Positions 10,691 through 22,594 of a stretch of 64,000 nucleotides of DNA are shown piece by piece; within the stretch, counting starts at the first letter, position 1, and each line of letters starts with the position of its first letter. Position numbers and translations under genes: made by a program. The notes beneath the pieces are model-generated. The model had not been told where the DNA came from and ran no database searches. It worked only from the letters and a program-made list of their open reading frames with translations. Origin of the DNA: Rhynochetos jubatus (taxonomy: Eukaryota > Chordata > Aves > Eurypygiformes > Rhynochetidae); contig CM050648.1 in assembly GCA_027574665.1 (NCBI GenBank), forward strand, positions 67,287,363 to 67,351,362, given 5' to 3'.

Positions 10691-12737
10691 TCTGTGTTTA
10701 CACACAATTACACTTTTTATAAATTGGTATTATGGATCTCAACTATTGATAAAATTAACATAAGCTAAGAACAGATCTGCAAGTCAATGTTTGGTACTGG
10801 CTTCCCAGCAATTTAATTTCTCCCCTTTCTATTAAGTGCACTGAATCCCTTTTATTTATAGAATATTTTATTTATTTTTTTTCCCCCACATGAAGTGTAA
10901 TATTTTCATTACAAAAAAAATCATGCATTCAACCAAATTCCTATGGGGAAAGTTTAGTCTATAAAAGGGCAGAGAGACTAAAATAAATACTGTGTTACTG
11001 AGTATCACTGTCCATCACTGTGTTACAAAGAATATTTAGAAAAATAAAGAAGACTGTATAATATTCTTTATTATTTACAGATTTTTTGGTAGGTTTGTCT
11101 CTTGGGTAGTATGCAGCGAACATGCTGTAAAGCTACTTAATTTCCTTGTAATATCCTTCTTCAAAACAGTCTGTTTCTATTAAAAAGGGGCTCGTGATCT
11201 GTTAAAAAATTAGAGAATTTTCTGACAGAGGATGGGGTGTGGTTGACACTAGGTTAAATTAGCCAGACACTGTGGATGTGAGGAAGGAGAAATGCATGGC
11301 TTAACATTTGCCCAAGGCTCCCAGGAGTACAGTGCCACCTCAGAGTGTGGAACACCTAGAAATCTGTGATTACATTGTGCTGATGCTTCCTATCAATCTG
11401 GCCTCTTTCTTGAACCCAGTTGGACATAATGGAGTTATCTGGTCAGTTATGCCATAAACATAGACTTGCAAAGTAGGTGCTATAATTTTATGGTGACTAC
11501 GTAATGGGTCTCTAGAAGTTGGCTTCTGTTAATGAGGCTTGGAGTTAATAAAGAAGTTTGCATTTTGAGAAATGTGAAAGTTGTTTCAACTGAAGCTCAA
11601 AGGTTTCCTCAGACCACATAGTCAAACCCAAGACGACTGAAGAATTGAAAAGATTTGTTTTAATCTTATTAACCCAATCTTGCAGCCCAGCTAAAGCTAC
11701 TTTAAACTCCTTTTACATTCTTGAAAGAACACAAAGTAAATAAGTATATCCATGAAAAAGAAGCCATGCTGGCTTAAGAATGAACAACAGAGGCCTGTGG
11801 ATCAAGAATCCTCCCAGCTTCACTCAGTTCTTCCACTTTTGGTTTGGAACAAAGAGAGTCTTTGTTGGGATGATGCATATTAATAGTCTGTGACAAGTTA
11901 TAAATACATTGTGGTTGAATGGATTTTTTTTGACAATAGATTCTTATAGTGTTTCTCTATCAGAATTTTATGCATGGGTTTTAAACAACCTGAATACATT
12001 TTTGGAATTATATCTCTGAAAGTTGACATGATAGGCAATAATGCATATTTAAGATGATACAATGTAAAGTCATTTGACAAGTCTATGACCCAGTAAGATA
12101 GAAAAAAAATATGCTTAATAAAAAGAAAAAAAGAAAGATATTTGAGAAGTTCAAAAATGTCAATTTCACACAATTTTCACTACCTTTTGTGGCTTGAATT
12201 TAAGTAAGGAAGAATAACTGATAGTATCCTGATTTAATATTCTGTGTTTTCAAAATATGTCAGTGAAAAAAGGATAGTATTGTCATACTTCCTTGACAGT
12301 TAACCCACAGTTATAGCTTTCTGTAGGGACAATAAAGTTTCCTTCACAATATTCTCTTAGTTTCCCTTTGGAAGAATAGTGTACATCTTTTATTAATTCC
12401 TTATAATTAACAGTGGGTGTTTCTAGTGAAGCTTATTTGAATCATTTGAAACAGATAAGTTCTCAGAACTCCTCTAGAATCCGGGAGAATGACTTCAGTA
12501 ATCAATTCTAAGATGATTTCATTTGTTTCCAAGGAAAAAACGTGTGCCTGCAATTTGAATTTTATGACATCCAGAAAGCACAAGACTTTGCATATGAAAA
12601 CCAATGAAAAAAACCCTGAATGAAAACAACTGGATTTTAAGATTTTCCAGTGTTATATTTTCCTGCAAATATGAAAAAGAAAAATGCAAAAGTTCTTTTA
12701 AATCTTAAATAGCTAAATTTAAAACTGTCCTCTGAAT

Positions 12738-12753
12738 AAAAAAAAAAAAAAAA
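12738..12753 (+). repeat. A16 homopolymer
   Basis: An uninterrupted run of 16 adenines. No retrotransposon body was recognised upstream, so I do not call it a poly(A) tail. Confidence 0.9.
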
Positions 12754-13542
12754 GAAGTTTTCATAATTAATAAGATTGTGACTAGCATTCCATCAGAAAC
12801 CTGGTTTTGAGCTCTCTCAAAACATGCCTCTGGCTGAATACTGAATGTATTAAATGTATATTAAAATGCATGTTACTTGAATATACCCATGGTGCCACAT
12901 GATCCGGATGCCTCTGAATAAGCAACCTATTCTCATCATTGTTTTTAGTCTATCAATCTCAGTGTTGTCATTAAACTTGATCAGTTATTTCTTATGAATT
13001 TTAGAATTACTGAATATGCTGACCAGTATTATTCACTAGAAATAATACCACCAATTTCTTTCTTAATGTGTTTGGTTACAAGATCTGAGTAATGGTTACT
13101 TTTCAATTTAGATCACATCTATTATTTTGATGTTGTATATTGTAGTTATTTAAATAGCGCTAATAATCAACAATAGTTCAAATATCCAACAAAAAGAGAT
13201 GTAACTTGTTCACCTTGTATTTTTATGGCCATTTTCAACTGTCCAATTATGTTTAAGCAGCACCAAGTAACTAAGGTACTTCTGAGCATACTCTAAAAAT
13301 AGTTTTATTTATGGTCAGTTTTTTCCTTAGTGTGTGAGATAGCAACCATATGGAAAATGTAAAATGACGTCTATTAAAGGCTTTAATTTTAGTTGCAAGA
13401 CTGCAAATCTATTGTGGGCCATTTTAAGGTAGATGAAGATTAACAATACTTTATGACTTTCATCAGTTTGGGAGGTTAGGAGTTTGGGAAGTAAATGTCC
13501 TTAACCATTTGAGTACAGATTAATGTCATAGTTGCCTACTTT

Positions 13543-13568
13543 AAAAAAAAAAAAAAAAAAAAAAAAAA
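13543..13568 (+). repeat. A26 homopolymer
   Basis: Twenty-six uninterrupted adenines, the longest homopolymer of the window. It could be the tail of an unrecognised retroposed transcript on the plus strand, but I saw no flanking direct repeat or intact upstream body. It is likely length-polymorphic. Confidence 0.9.
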
Positions 13569-14390
13569 GTTATTTTCTTAGTTGCTTAGCTTACTTTGGG
13601 GAAAGTGAAAGGGTAAGGGGATGGTGGTTTGTTTTGCTAATATTGCTCTTAACCTGTTGAAAATTTTATCCCTGTCTGGTAGTATTTAATATTTTAGCTA
13701 GTGATTTGTGGTCCCCACAGATGGTATGGCGATTTAAGCTTTTCAACATGAAATCCAAATTGACTGCTAAGGAGGGAGCTTCTGAGGACTAGCCCAGACA
13801 TGCTTGAGAGTACACATATGCCTGTCTGTCTCCAGAGTCTGGGAACCTCATCCACTCTGGAATCATAAAAGAGAATTTTAAGCTTTCTTCTGGAGAAATA
13901 GATTAGACTTGCTTCTTGAAAATACAGTAGAAGGACAAAAGCTCATCATTACAGTCTTTGTACAGCATGTGGACGGCCTGGATTCCTCAGCCAAAAGATG
14001 TTCAGGCCAAGACATTCGCTCTTTAGAGGGTACCTGAACCACCAGACCCTAGTCATCGCCTTGAGCTGAAACTGTTCCTATATAGCAAAGCCTTCAATTT
14101 AAGCAGGGTTTGAAGGGTGAGAAAGAAGACAAGACAAAGCATGTTCTGTAACCTGGCCTTTATGCAGGATATTTTGAAATACTGCTTGCCGGTCCTAGCT
14201 TCTAGGATTGTTTGTGCATTCTACCCAATGACCATATAATATATGAACATTGCTCTAATGATGTTATAAAGTACGAGGAGTTTTCAGAGAATTAGTCTGA
14301 AAATTGTAAAATTAAGTTTTGTGTAAGGGCGATATTACTGACTTGTGATTGAAATGTGGTTTTGTTCAAAAAAGACTCTGAATAAATTAA

Positions 14391-14402
14391 CACACACACA
14401 CA
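14391..14402 (+). repeat. Short CA microsatellite
   Basis: A six-unit CA run in otherwise unique sequence. Confidence 0.85.
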
Positions 14403-17400
14403 ACCCATCCACCGACAGTTTAAGGCATCATCCCTAAAATACATGAACAGTTCTTACATAGTAAGTGTTCAAGATCAATTGGGAAAAGAACACTTTGGAT
14501 TTGTGCCTTGTTTTAAAAAATATGCCAAAAAAGTTTGCATATAAAAATGTATCTGGGACAGGACACTAGTTTATTAACTAATTGACCTGTGTTTTAACTT
14601 GGTATTTGATAAAGTTTTAAAAAGCTCATCTTAGGCAGGGTAACTACCATATTCTGTGTTTTCTGTCAGCAACTATACATTAATACAGATTTGTTACAAA
14701 ATGAGTTTGATTTGATTTAAAACTCACCTTAGATTTCCCTAGAAACTTGGTCAGTCTCACAAAAGCTTTGCAGGGAAGTGCAGCAATTTTCCTGAAGACG
14801 TAAAAAACACTTTTTGCTTCTTTTTGTACCCAATGCTCAACTGCTATTGGCTTACTGAATGTTTTAACAAATTGGTGATACTTTCACAATGTTTCTGTTT
14901 TAGCATGGAAAATTAAGAGATTCAGGTTGCAAATTGCTTTTCAATTTTTCATTTACCTAGGAAGCGAAGTCTGCAATTACTTTAACAATTTTGGATCCTT
15001 TTACCTCTTATAAAAACATATGTAATTTCTGGCAGATTTTTTTGGGGGGAGTGTGTGTTTGGGTTTTTTGTTGTTTTTAAAACGCTGAAGACTGTTACTT
15101 CTTCTGGATCTTAGTTATGACCTACAGGGCATGTGGTTCCTTTGACATGAAGTTTATTTTTCTAAACCCACAGCTTGATACTCTAGCACTTAATTTCAGA
15201 ATGCAGCTTAAATCACAGAAGCCATAATATGTCAAATGATCCCACACTTGCAGGGGGAAAACAGTAAGTAATGAAAAAGCTATGATTGCTTTTCTGTCCC
15301 TCCAAATGACAGTTATCACCTCAGTGACCTGCTCCGGGCGGACCCATCTAAACATGACACACTAAGGGATAACGTCATCTAACAGGGTAGTTACAAAAAT
15401 CAATACAAAACCCATTTGAAAGATACTCTGTGTACGAATCCTGGTGTAACGTTCATTTATTGAATAGGCCTGAGGAAAAAGAAAGCCAACTTTTCTGATA
15501 GATATGCTTTACCTCCCAAGCAAAGGAATTCTGTAGGTAAGCAATAATTGTATTTTTCAATCTATTATTTAGTCTTGCCAAAGCTCAGCCTAGAATCTAA
15601 TATGTGGATGACTGCTATAACTCAATTATGGAATCTAAGCAGAGCTCTAATGCATCTGTAATGCAGCAGGAACATAACAAGACAATTGACTGTACTTTTA
15701 GTTGAGGGGTAGCTGTCTGTGTTTGTGCAGGGATGAACAAAAACAGGGAGGGATACGGAGTTATTGTATTTTTCACTGAAGGATTAGGAATGTTCTGTAG
15801 TTATCTTCACTCATGAATATAGAAGATATGGTTACATCGTTGAAACAACTGCTGGCTCACAACTGACTGAAAATAGGTTTCTATTGTTTGCTTTCTCAAA
15901 TGACAATAATACTGAAGCCTGGAGCAATTTTATCCAGTCATATCCCATATTCAGGGGATACATTCTGGTTGGTTAAAAAGTCATTGAAAAAAACGAGTAT
16001 TTATTTTCCTTATGTCTGTAAAACTCTTTTCTAACCAGCGTGAGCTTTATTCCTCCCAGGAAGTAAATAATAAATACAGTATGGATCTTCAGTTTTGATT
16101 TATTACAAAAAGATGCAGTATAGCTTGATAATTTAAAAAATATAAAGATGCTATTGATGGATAATAATGTGAAAACATTTTTTATGTTTAGGAAAATACC
16201 TTGTTTTAACAAAGATCAGTATTTTTTATATTCAAACAACTTTTCGGGTATTTTGTTGTACAATATGTGATTTTACTTACTTTCACACTGAACAAAATTC
16301 TGGCAATTCCACATTCACATTGAGAGATGTTTGATCATTAAAATTGTCTCTCTGAAATCATCTTGCAGACTTTGAATCAGAAATATAAGGAGAGGATTAA
16401 AAGAGGTATGGGGAGAAGAATTAAGTAAATAATGTGACAATTTCTAGGACATCTCAGAAAAGTGTAATGAAAATCTAGGCCTTCTGGTAAACACAGGTTG
16501 CACTTCTAGGGCAGGAAGACAGCCAGTCACCCATCATCTTCACACTGAAAATATCAATAAAATTCAGGAATGGATATCTCTGATCACAGAATTTGAGTGG
16601 GAATGTTCACAAATGCCATGTTTCCCAAAGCACTGATCTGCTAAAGAACTGATCTGACACTCTGTATATCGCTCCCCAAACTGAGCATTTTTGTAATAAG
16701 CAACTCTGTTGGATCATCTCTACTTTCCCTTCCCTGCTGTAGATCAGCTGCCATTTTGCATATGGAATGAAACTTGGCAACTGAAATAAAATTTACTGAA
16801 GCAGAATTCCCTGTGAAACATGGCCAGTATTCTCTTCCTGAGTAAACCGTACCTTAATTCTCTCCTAGGTTTCCTCCAAAGACATGAACTGCTTGGATGA
16901 TTTGTGTCCCTTGGGTCTTTGTATTCAATTCAGTCTGCAAAGGCCTGAAAAATGTAGCTCTTGCAAACCAGTATCCCATCCAAAGTATCCCCAAGTATGG
17001 AAAAGAGATCATCTGCAAGAGTCTGTGAAAGTGCCATAGAAATGTCATGCAGGAAAATACTGTTTTGTTTCTTTCTATCTTACTTAATTAATTGGTACAA
17101 TGGACTTTTTTGAAGCTAATTTTTAGAGAAATGACGAGGTTTATAGTATAAATCTAGTACCTATTCAAGTTATGTCAGGGAAGAATGGAGCCCTGATGTA
17201 ATTGTCAGGATAAAGCTAATGTCGGGACAGGTGAATATGCATGTCATTAACAGGTGCTAATGAGGGGCAGGAGAACACTTTCTCTGAGAATATGCTTAAT
17301 TTCTGACTTTTCTTAAAAAAAAAAAAATCAGAAGAAGTGAGAAAATCCTTTGCCAGTGATCACTGACTAGCAAACGGCAGCTAATGTTGCCCCTTACCTT

Positions 17401-17679
17401 AATGGCTGCTGTATGAAGTTGTGTTTCCTATGTTTCTCAGTTACAGATGTCGATATAAATATTTTTCTGCTTTAGAAACAGTGACTGCTTGCTTTCATCT
17501 TCCAGTCTCTTGTTCTAATCAGTATATAACACCCAGGACAACCTTGAGCATAAGCCTACCCTAAGAAATTTTAACCATCATCCGCAAAACTCTTTCTAAG
17601 TAGGACTCCATTTCTCTGGGCCTTAACTGATGTTTTGCCTATGGGACACCTACAGCACAGCTCAGACAGGAAATTTCAT

Positions 17680-18552
17680 ACCTGGGTGGGGGCTGAAATG
17701 GGACCCTGGTCCACTGGCAGGTTGGGGGAAGGTTCTGGGAAGGGTGGGTAGGGACAATCAGGGCTGGCAGTGCCTCAGGGCGCTGACGCTGTATGTGGGA
17801 AGTGAGATCTTTCCAGGCTGCTCAACATTTTCATGACTGCTGTCCTAAGGGTGGATATAATCTGAAAACATCATAGGATGGGACATTTATGGGGCCATTG
17901 TTCTGCTTTATAATAGATACCTGTATTGGAACAGGGAGGACACATCTGGTTTTTAAGTTGCCTTTAAGTAGTGCGTAAGGTTTCTCTTCAAGCAGTTAAA
18001 CTAGAATTTTGGTTTCAAAAGGTCTTCATATTAATAAAACTCCTGTGAATAAAGGACTATGCCAATGTGCTTGTTGAGATGTCTTTAACACAAATATCCA
18101 GTTAGAAGTGGTGTTTGGAAAAGCTGTTAGAGGCTGTACCAAATTTTGAGTTTAAGAGAGGAGTTTTTATTCTGAAAGTGCCATCAATCAAAAAAGATCA
18201 TAGTCCCTTCTAGTTGGTATCTCAAAACCCCTTGGAGGAGCAGGGGTCTACAGCTATGAAAGAGCCCAGTAAGTGAAACAGCTATAACCCGTGTGACTGG
18301 TGGTCCACAGAGGGCAAAGTAAAAACTGAGAGAAGAGCGGCTGTTCTTCTGATGGATCAGTGTGTGCTCTAACCGTAAGCAGTGTTACAGGAATAAACAG
18401 AGGCAGTATCAGATATCGCTTAAGCCACAGAGTGCTACTTTAGAGAAAGCCCTCTGTAGTCCTTCTGCACTGCTGTGAAAGAAAAGCTGCTTGTCATGCG
18501 GAAAACTGACTTGAGCAACCTGTATATCTTGGACATCTCTCACTGTAGCTCT
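17680..18552. other. Locally GC-rich patch, then unique sequence
   Basis: From 17680 to about 17830 the sequence is G-rich on the plus strand and contains a strong G-quadruplex motif. The 68-codon frame at 17630-17836 follows this composition and has no domain. From 17830 to the CR1 start nothing was recognised. Confidence 0.5.
17737..17753 (+). other. Strong G-quadruplex motif on the plus strand
   Basis: GGGAAGGGTGGGTAGGG has four G-triplets with loops of 2, 1 and 2 bases. This is close to the loop pattern of well-studied promoter quadruplexes such as that of vertebrate MYC, and a stable fold is expected. It sits in a 150-bp G-rich patch outside recognised repeats. Confidence 0.8.
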
Positions 18553-20268
18553 AAAGAAAGAAGACAGAGTTACTGAATGCCACCTTTGCCTTGGTCTTCA
18601 CTGCTAAGACCAGCCCTCAGGAGTCACAGAGCTTGAAAACCATAGAGGAAGTAATGAGAAAGGAAGGTTTTGCCTCAGTTGAAGAGGATTGGGATAGAGA
18701 TCAATTAGGCAAACTGAACGTCCACAAATCCATGGGCCCTGATGGGATGCACCCATGAGTGCTGAGGGAGCTGGTGGAAGTCATTGCTAGGCCACTCTCC
18801 ATAATCTTTGAAAAGTCCTGGAGAACAGGAGAGGTGCCTGAGGACTGGAGGAAAGCCAGTGTTACTCCAATCTCCAAAAAAGGTAAGAAGGAGGACCCAG
18901 GTAACTATAGGCTGGTCAGCCTCACCTCCATCCCTGGAAAGATGGTGGAACAACTTGTTCTTGGTGCCATCTCAAAGCATGTTGAGCAAATGAAGCTTAT
19001 CACAAGTAGTCAGCATAGATTCAACAAGGGGAAGACATACTTGACCAGTCTGATAGCTTTTTATGATGGCATCACTAGATGGATAGATGAGGGGAAGGCA
19101 GTGGATGTGGTCTACCTCGACTTCAGCAAAGGTTTTGACACAGTCTCCCATGACATCCTCATAGACAAGCTTAGGAAGTGCGAGCTGGACCATTGGGTGG
19201 TGAGGTGGATTGGGAACTGGCTGGAGGAAAGAGCTCAGAGAGTTGTGGTCAACGGGGCAGAGTCTAGTTGGAGGCCTGTGGCTTGTGGCATCCCTCAGAG
19301 GTCAGTGCTGGGTCCAGACCTATTCAATATATTCATCAATGACCTGGACGAAGGGCTGGAATGTGCTCTCAGCAAGGTTGCTGACGATACCAAACTGGGA
19401 GGAGTGGCTGCCATGCCAGAAGGCTGTGCTGCCATCAGGTGTGACCCGGACAGTCTGGAGAGCTGGGTGGGGAGAAATCTAATGCAATTCAATAAGGGCA
19501 AGTGTAAAGTGCTGCATCTGGGGAAGAACAACCCCATGGATCAGTGCAGGTTGGGGGCTATTCTCTTGGAGGGCAGCTCTGGGGAAAAGGACCTTGGAGT
19601 CCTAGTGGACAACAGGATGACCGTGAGCCAACGGTGTGCCCTTGCGGCCAAGAAGGCCAATGGCATCCTGGGGTGCATTAAGAAGAGCGTGGCCAGCAGG
19701 TCGAGGGAAGTTATCCTCCCACTCCAATCTGTGCTGGTGAGGCCCCACCTGGAGTGCTGTGTCCAGTTCTGGGCTCCTCAGTTCCAGAAGGACAAGGAGC
19801 TACTGGAGAGGGTCCAGGCAGGGCCACTGAGGTGATGAAGGGCCTGGAGCACCTTCCATATGAGGAAAGGCTGAGAGAGCTGGGTCTGTTTAGCCTGGAG
19901 AAGAGGAGGCTGAGGGATGATCTTATCAATGCTTATCAATATCTAAAGGGTGGGTGTCAGGAGGGTGGGGCCAGGCTCTTCTCAGTGGTGTCCAGTGACA
20001 GGACTGGGGGCAATGGCTATAAACTGGAAAACAGAAGGTTCAGCCTGAACATGAGGAAACACTTCTTCCCTGTGAGGATGCCAGAGCCCTGGAACAGGCT
20101 GCCCAGAGAGGTGGTGGAGTCTCCATCCCTGGAGACTTTCAAAAGCTGCCTGGACTTGTTCCTGTGTGACCTGCTCTAGGTGATCCTGCTCTGGCAGGGG
20201 GGTTGGACTAGATGACCTCTAGAGGTCCCTTCCAACCCCTAACACTAGGTGAATCAGTGAATCTGTGA
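18553..20268 (+). mobile_element. CR1 LINE, 5'-truncated, best preserved copy
   Basis: This 1.7-kb element holds the CR1 reverse-transcriptase region and the 3' UTR. Coding similarity begins at about 18565 (LLNATFALVFTAKTS-like) and runs to a stop near 20177. The 3' UTR follows, with CTCTGGCAGGGGGGTTGGAC, then TAGATGACCTCTAGAGGTCC and CTTCCAACCCCTAACACTAG. It ends with short GTGAATC/TGTGA repeats instead of perfect ATTCTATG octamers. ORF1, the endonuclease domain and the 5' UTR are absent, which is the usual target-primed reverse-transcription truncation. The coding part is inactive (see the pseudogene entry). No target-site duplication is evident, as is typical for CR1. Confidence 0.92.
18565..20179 (+). 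pseudogene. CR1 ORF2 reverse transcriptase, broken
   Basis: The region encodes the CR1 reverse transcriptase and C-terminal tail, which would copy CR1 RNA at a nicked chromosomal target. An in-frame TGA at 18756-18758 sits where related copies have arginine (HP*VLREL), probably a CpG decay of CGA. From 18759 to 19835 a 358-codon frame carries the RT motif A region [11 protein letters not shown] near residues 118-128. Motif C is VADD at 19377-19388, in place of the FADD usual in CR1, then [11 protein letters not shown] near 19490-19520. A small deletion near 19815 shifts the frame, and the C-terminal segment ([20 protein letters not shown] and on) continues to 20179 in another frame. The protein cannot be made intact. 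Antisense frames over this interval are shadows. Confidence 0.9.
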
Positions 20269-22564
20269 GAAATCCTTATTGAAATTTGAAGATACGCACT
20301 GATGATTGGAGGCATAGGCTGCTTAACAAAGCTACATTCATCCTTTGGCATAACTGACCAGAAGTGTCTAATAGTCTTGATTTTGATGTGGATATTGTGT
20401 AATTGAACTGACACTTCAAGTTCAAGGAAGAACTGTTTTGGTGCTCTTGCAGCACCTTAATAATGTCGGAGGGAAGGCATTACAGAGTCCAGATTTTGAA
20501 AACTGGAGGCCTCTTTATTTACCAAGGTGGCTTCATTTGCTTCTTCAAAGCTTTGGGGGAACATATGTGAGAAGAACTGTGGACTCTAAAAAATGTTGAC
20601 TTTTTCTGTGAACAAATTTCACCAACACTTGACTACAGAGAGTCTCCGTTTCTCCAGGAATCCTGTCAGATGCCACAACTGCCAGCTTATTGTGGAGCGT
20701 AAAGGTTCAAGGGGAACAATTGCAATTAAATGACTGAAGCACTGGGACTTGGGTATGCCAGCAACTCAGAAAACTGCATGTCCAAGTGATCAAATTGCAG
20801 CAATGTTAAAAATCCCTTTCTGATTAAATAGAGAGTTATGCTGATCCTTGCATCCTTGGATGTTATTCTATAGCTTGATCTCAGTAATGAATTGTTGTCT
20901 TATTTTGGCACTATATTGTTGCCTTTGATCAGAGTGTGAGGAGGATGCTGTATTTACTGGAGTTCTTGCAGGTTTTTTCAATAAGCCCTTTGATTTCTAT
21001 ATATGAGTATTAGAGGGTCTGCATCATAAGCTGCGTTGCATAAACCAGAGCATACAGAAAATCTAAAAAGACATTCCTTGTTCTCATCTTTTGGTAAAGA
21101 TGGTCCACACTAAATTCTTCCTCCTAAGCTGAGCACTCTGTCCTCTGTCCTCTATCTTCCTGATGATTTCTTTCTTTCCTCTCACTTACTGTCTGGATCT
21201 TCTCATGCTCATGCATACACACACTCTCACCCTCAAGAAAATAGGTAGTGTTTTTTAAAGATCTAGTAAATCTCTTTCCATCAAACAGTGTTAAATGTTA
21301 AATCATATTATACCTCAGTCATACCCTGAAAAGTGCTGCAGAAATACTAAGCACCACATTTATAGATAATAATATTTACAAAATAAGAACCACATTGTTT
21401 TCACAAGTCTGGCCAGCTCTTCATGAAAATGGTGAAGCCAGAGTAGTTTCCTGGGATGTATGTCACGACATTGGCAAAACATGTCCTCTTAAACAAAGGG
21501 GAAAAGTAACTGCAGTACCTATGGAAAGCCCAGCGTGTCCTTAACCAGAAGTTAGGGCCAATCAACCAATAGAAGTAAAATCACTTTCATTGAGACACTT
21601 GTACATTTGTGGTGATCTCTAGCTCAATATTTCTGGTAGAATTTTGGGGTTTTTCTCAATTTCCTGAGATTTTTCAAGTCTTACAATGAGCATCTGGCTT
21701 GTATTTGTAAACCAGAGATAGGGACTCATTTATATTACAGTTGTGTGTTTGCACTTTTGCCCTTACTAGTTGAAAAGGAAGCGATATTCTACAAATAAGG
21801 TATACAACCTCATTAAATTAATCACAAAGCATTTTCCCCCTGTAGTTCTAGCTGCTGTTTAGTACCAGTGTGGATATTTGCATTTTTGAAAGGTAAAATT
21901 GGGTCCAGATCAGCCATGATAGGGTTGGGCAGGAGGGGTGAGAGAGGGCTGTGCAGTTGAATGACAGGTCAGTGTAATGTGAACTGAAGCATGCAAACTG
22001 TATTAGGCCATGGTAATTGGGGGGAAGAGATTCAACTCCCTTTGTTTTCTTCCTTCATCCAATAAATCCATGCTAGAAAAATGTCAGACAGATTTTTTAG
22101 CTCTATAGGTATTTTAATGCATTTGTAAATTTCTGATCTAACCAGAGATACATGCAGAATATTAGAGTCTTCTGTGTATTATCAGTGTTGTAGCTGCGTC
22201 TGGGTAACACAGTGCCTTCTTGTTGCACACCAGTATTTTAGAATAGCCTTTGCAGAAATCAGAGTCAGCCAAGTCAGATTAGGTCATAGTGTTAACTATA
22301 CGATATCTTGAGGGAAACTCAATCAAACCCAACCAAACTTTTTATAAGGCATCACAAATCATCCTGTATTAGCATCACATGGATTATTTATGAAAATGCT
22401 GTTGCTTGTCTGACAACCTAGGTGACATTACCTCTGGAGGATGAGCATCACCATGGCAAAACAGACATGTCACCATTAGACATTAGTCTACTGTAACTAA
22501 TTTATAAGGCTGTCCTGTAATTTGTTTTGATCAGGCAGCCTGAATATAGTTGAAGGGGATGAAA

Positions 22565-22594
22565 GGGAGGAGGGAGTGCAGGGAGGGAGGAGGG
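22565..22594 (+). other. Purine-rich stretch with G-quadruplex potential
   Basis: Five G-triplets are spaced by 4, 6, 1 and 4 bases, within an all-purine-like tract starting near 22553. It could form a quadruplex or, as a polypurine strand, a triplex. It resembles a degenerate (GGGA)n simple repeat, and no gene feature is adjacent. Confidence 0.65.

Larger units (their letters stand above)
10691..17679. other. Long unique AT-rich stretch, no gene seen
   Basis: No mobile element family, RNA gene or convincing exon was recognised in these 7 kb. All open frames are under 95 codons and AT-driven. It contains several homopolymer runs and one short CA repeat, listed separately. Confidence 0.5.

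Noticed and set aside
18705-19929. Alternative frames over the CR1 at 18.5-20.3 kb
   Set aside because: Frames such as 18972-19193 (-), 19210-19482 (+) and 19295-19537 (-) are shadows of the RT reading frame.
19950-19973. G-rich run in the CR1 as a regulatory G-quadruplex
   Set aside because: It is part of the CR1 coding text, shared by many copies, with one loop of 8 bases. Not specific to this locus.
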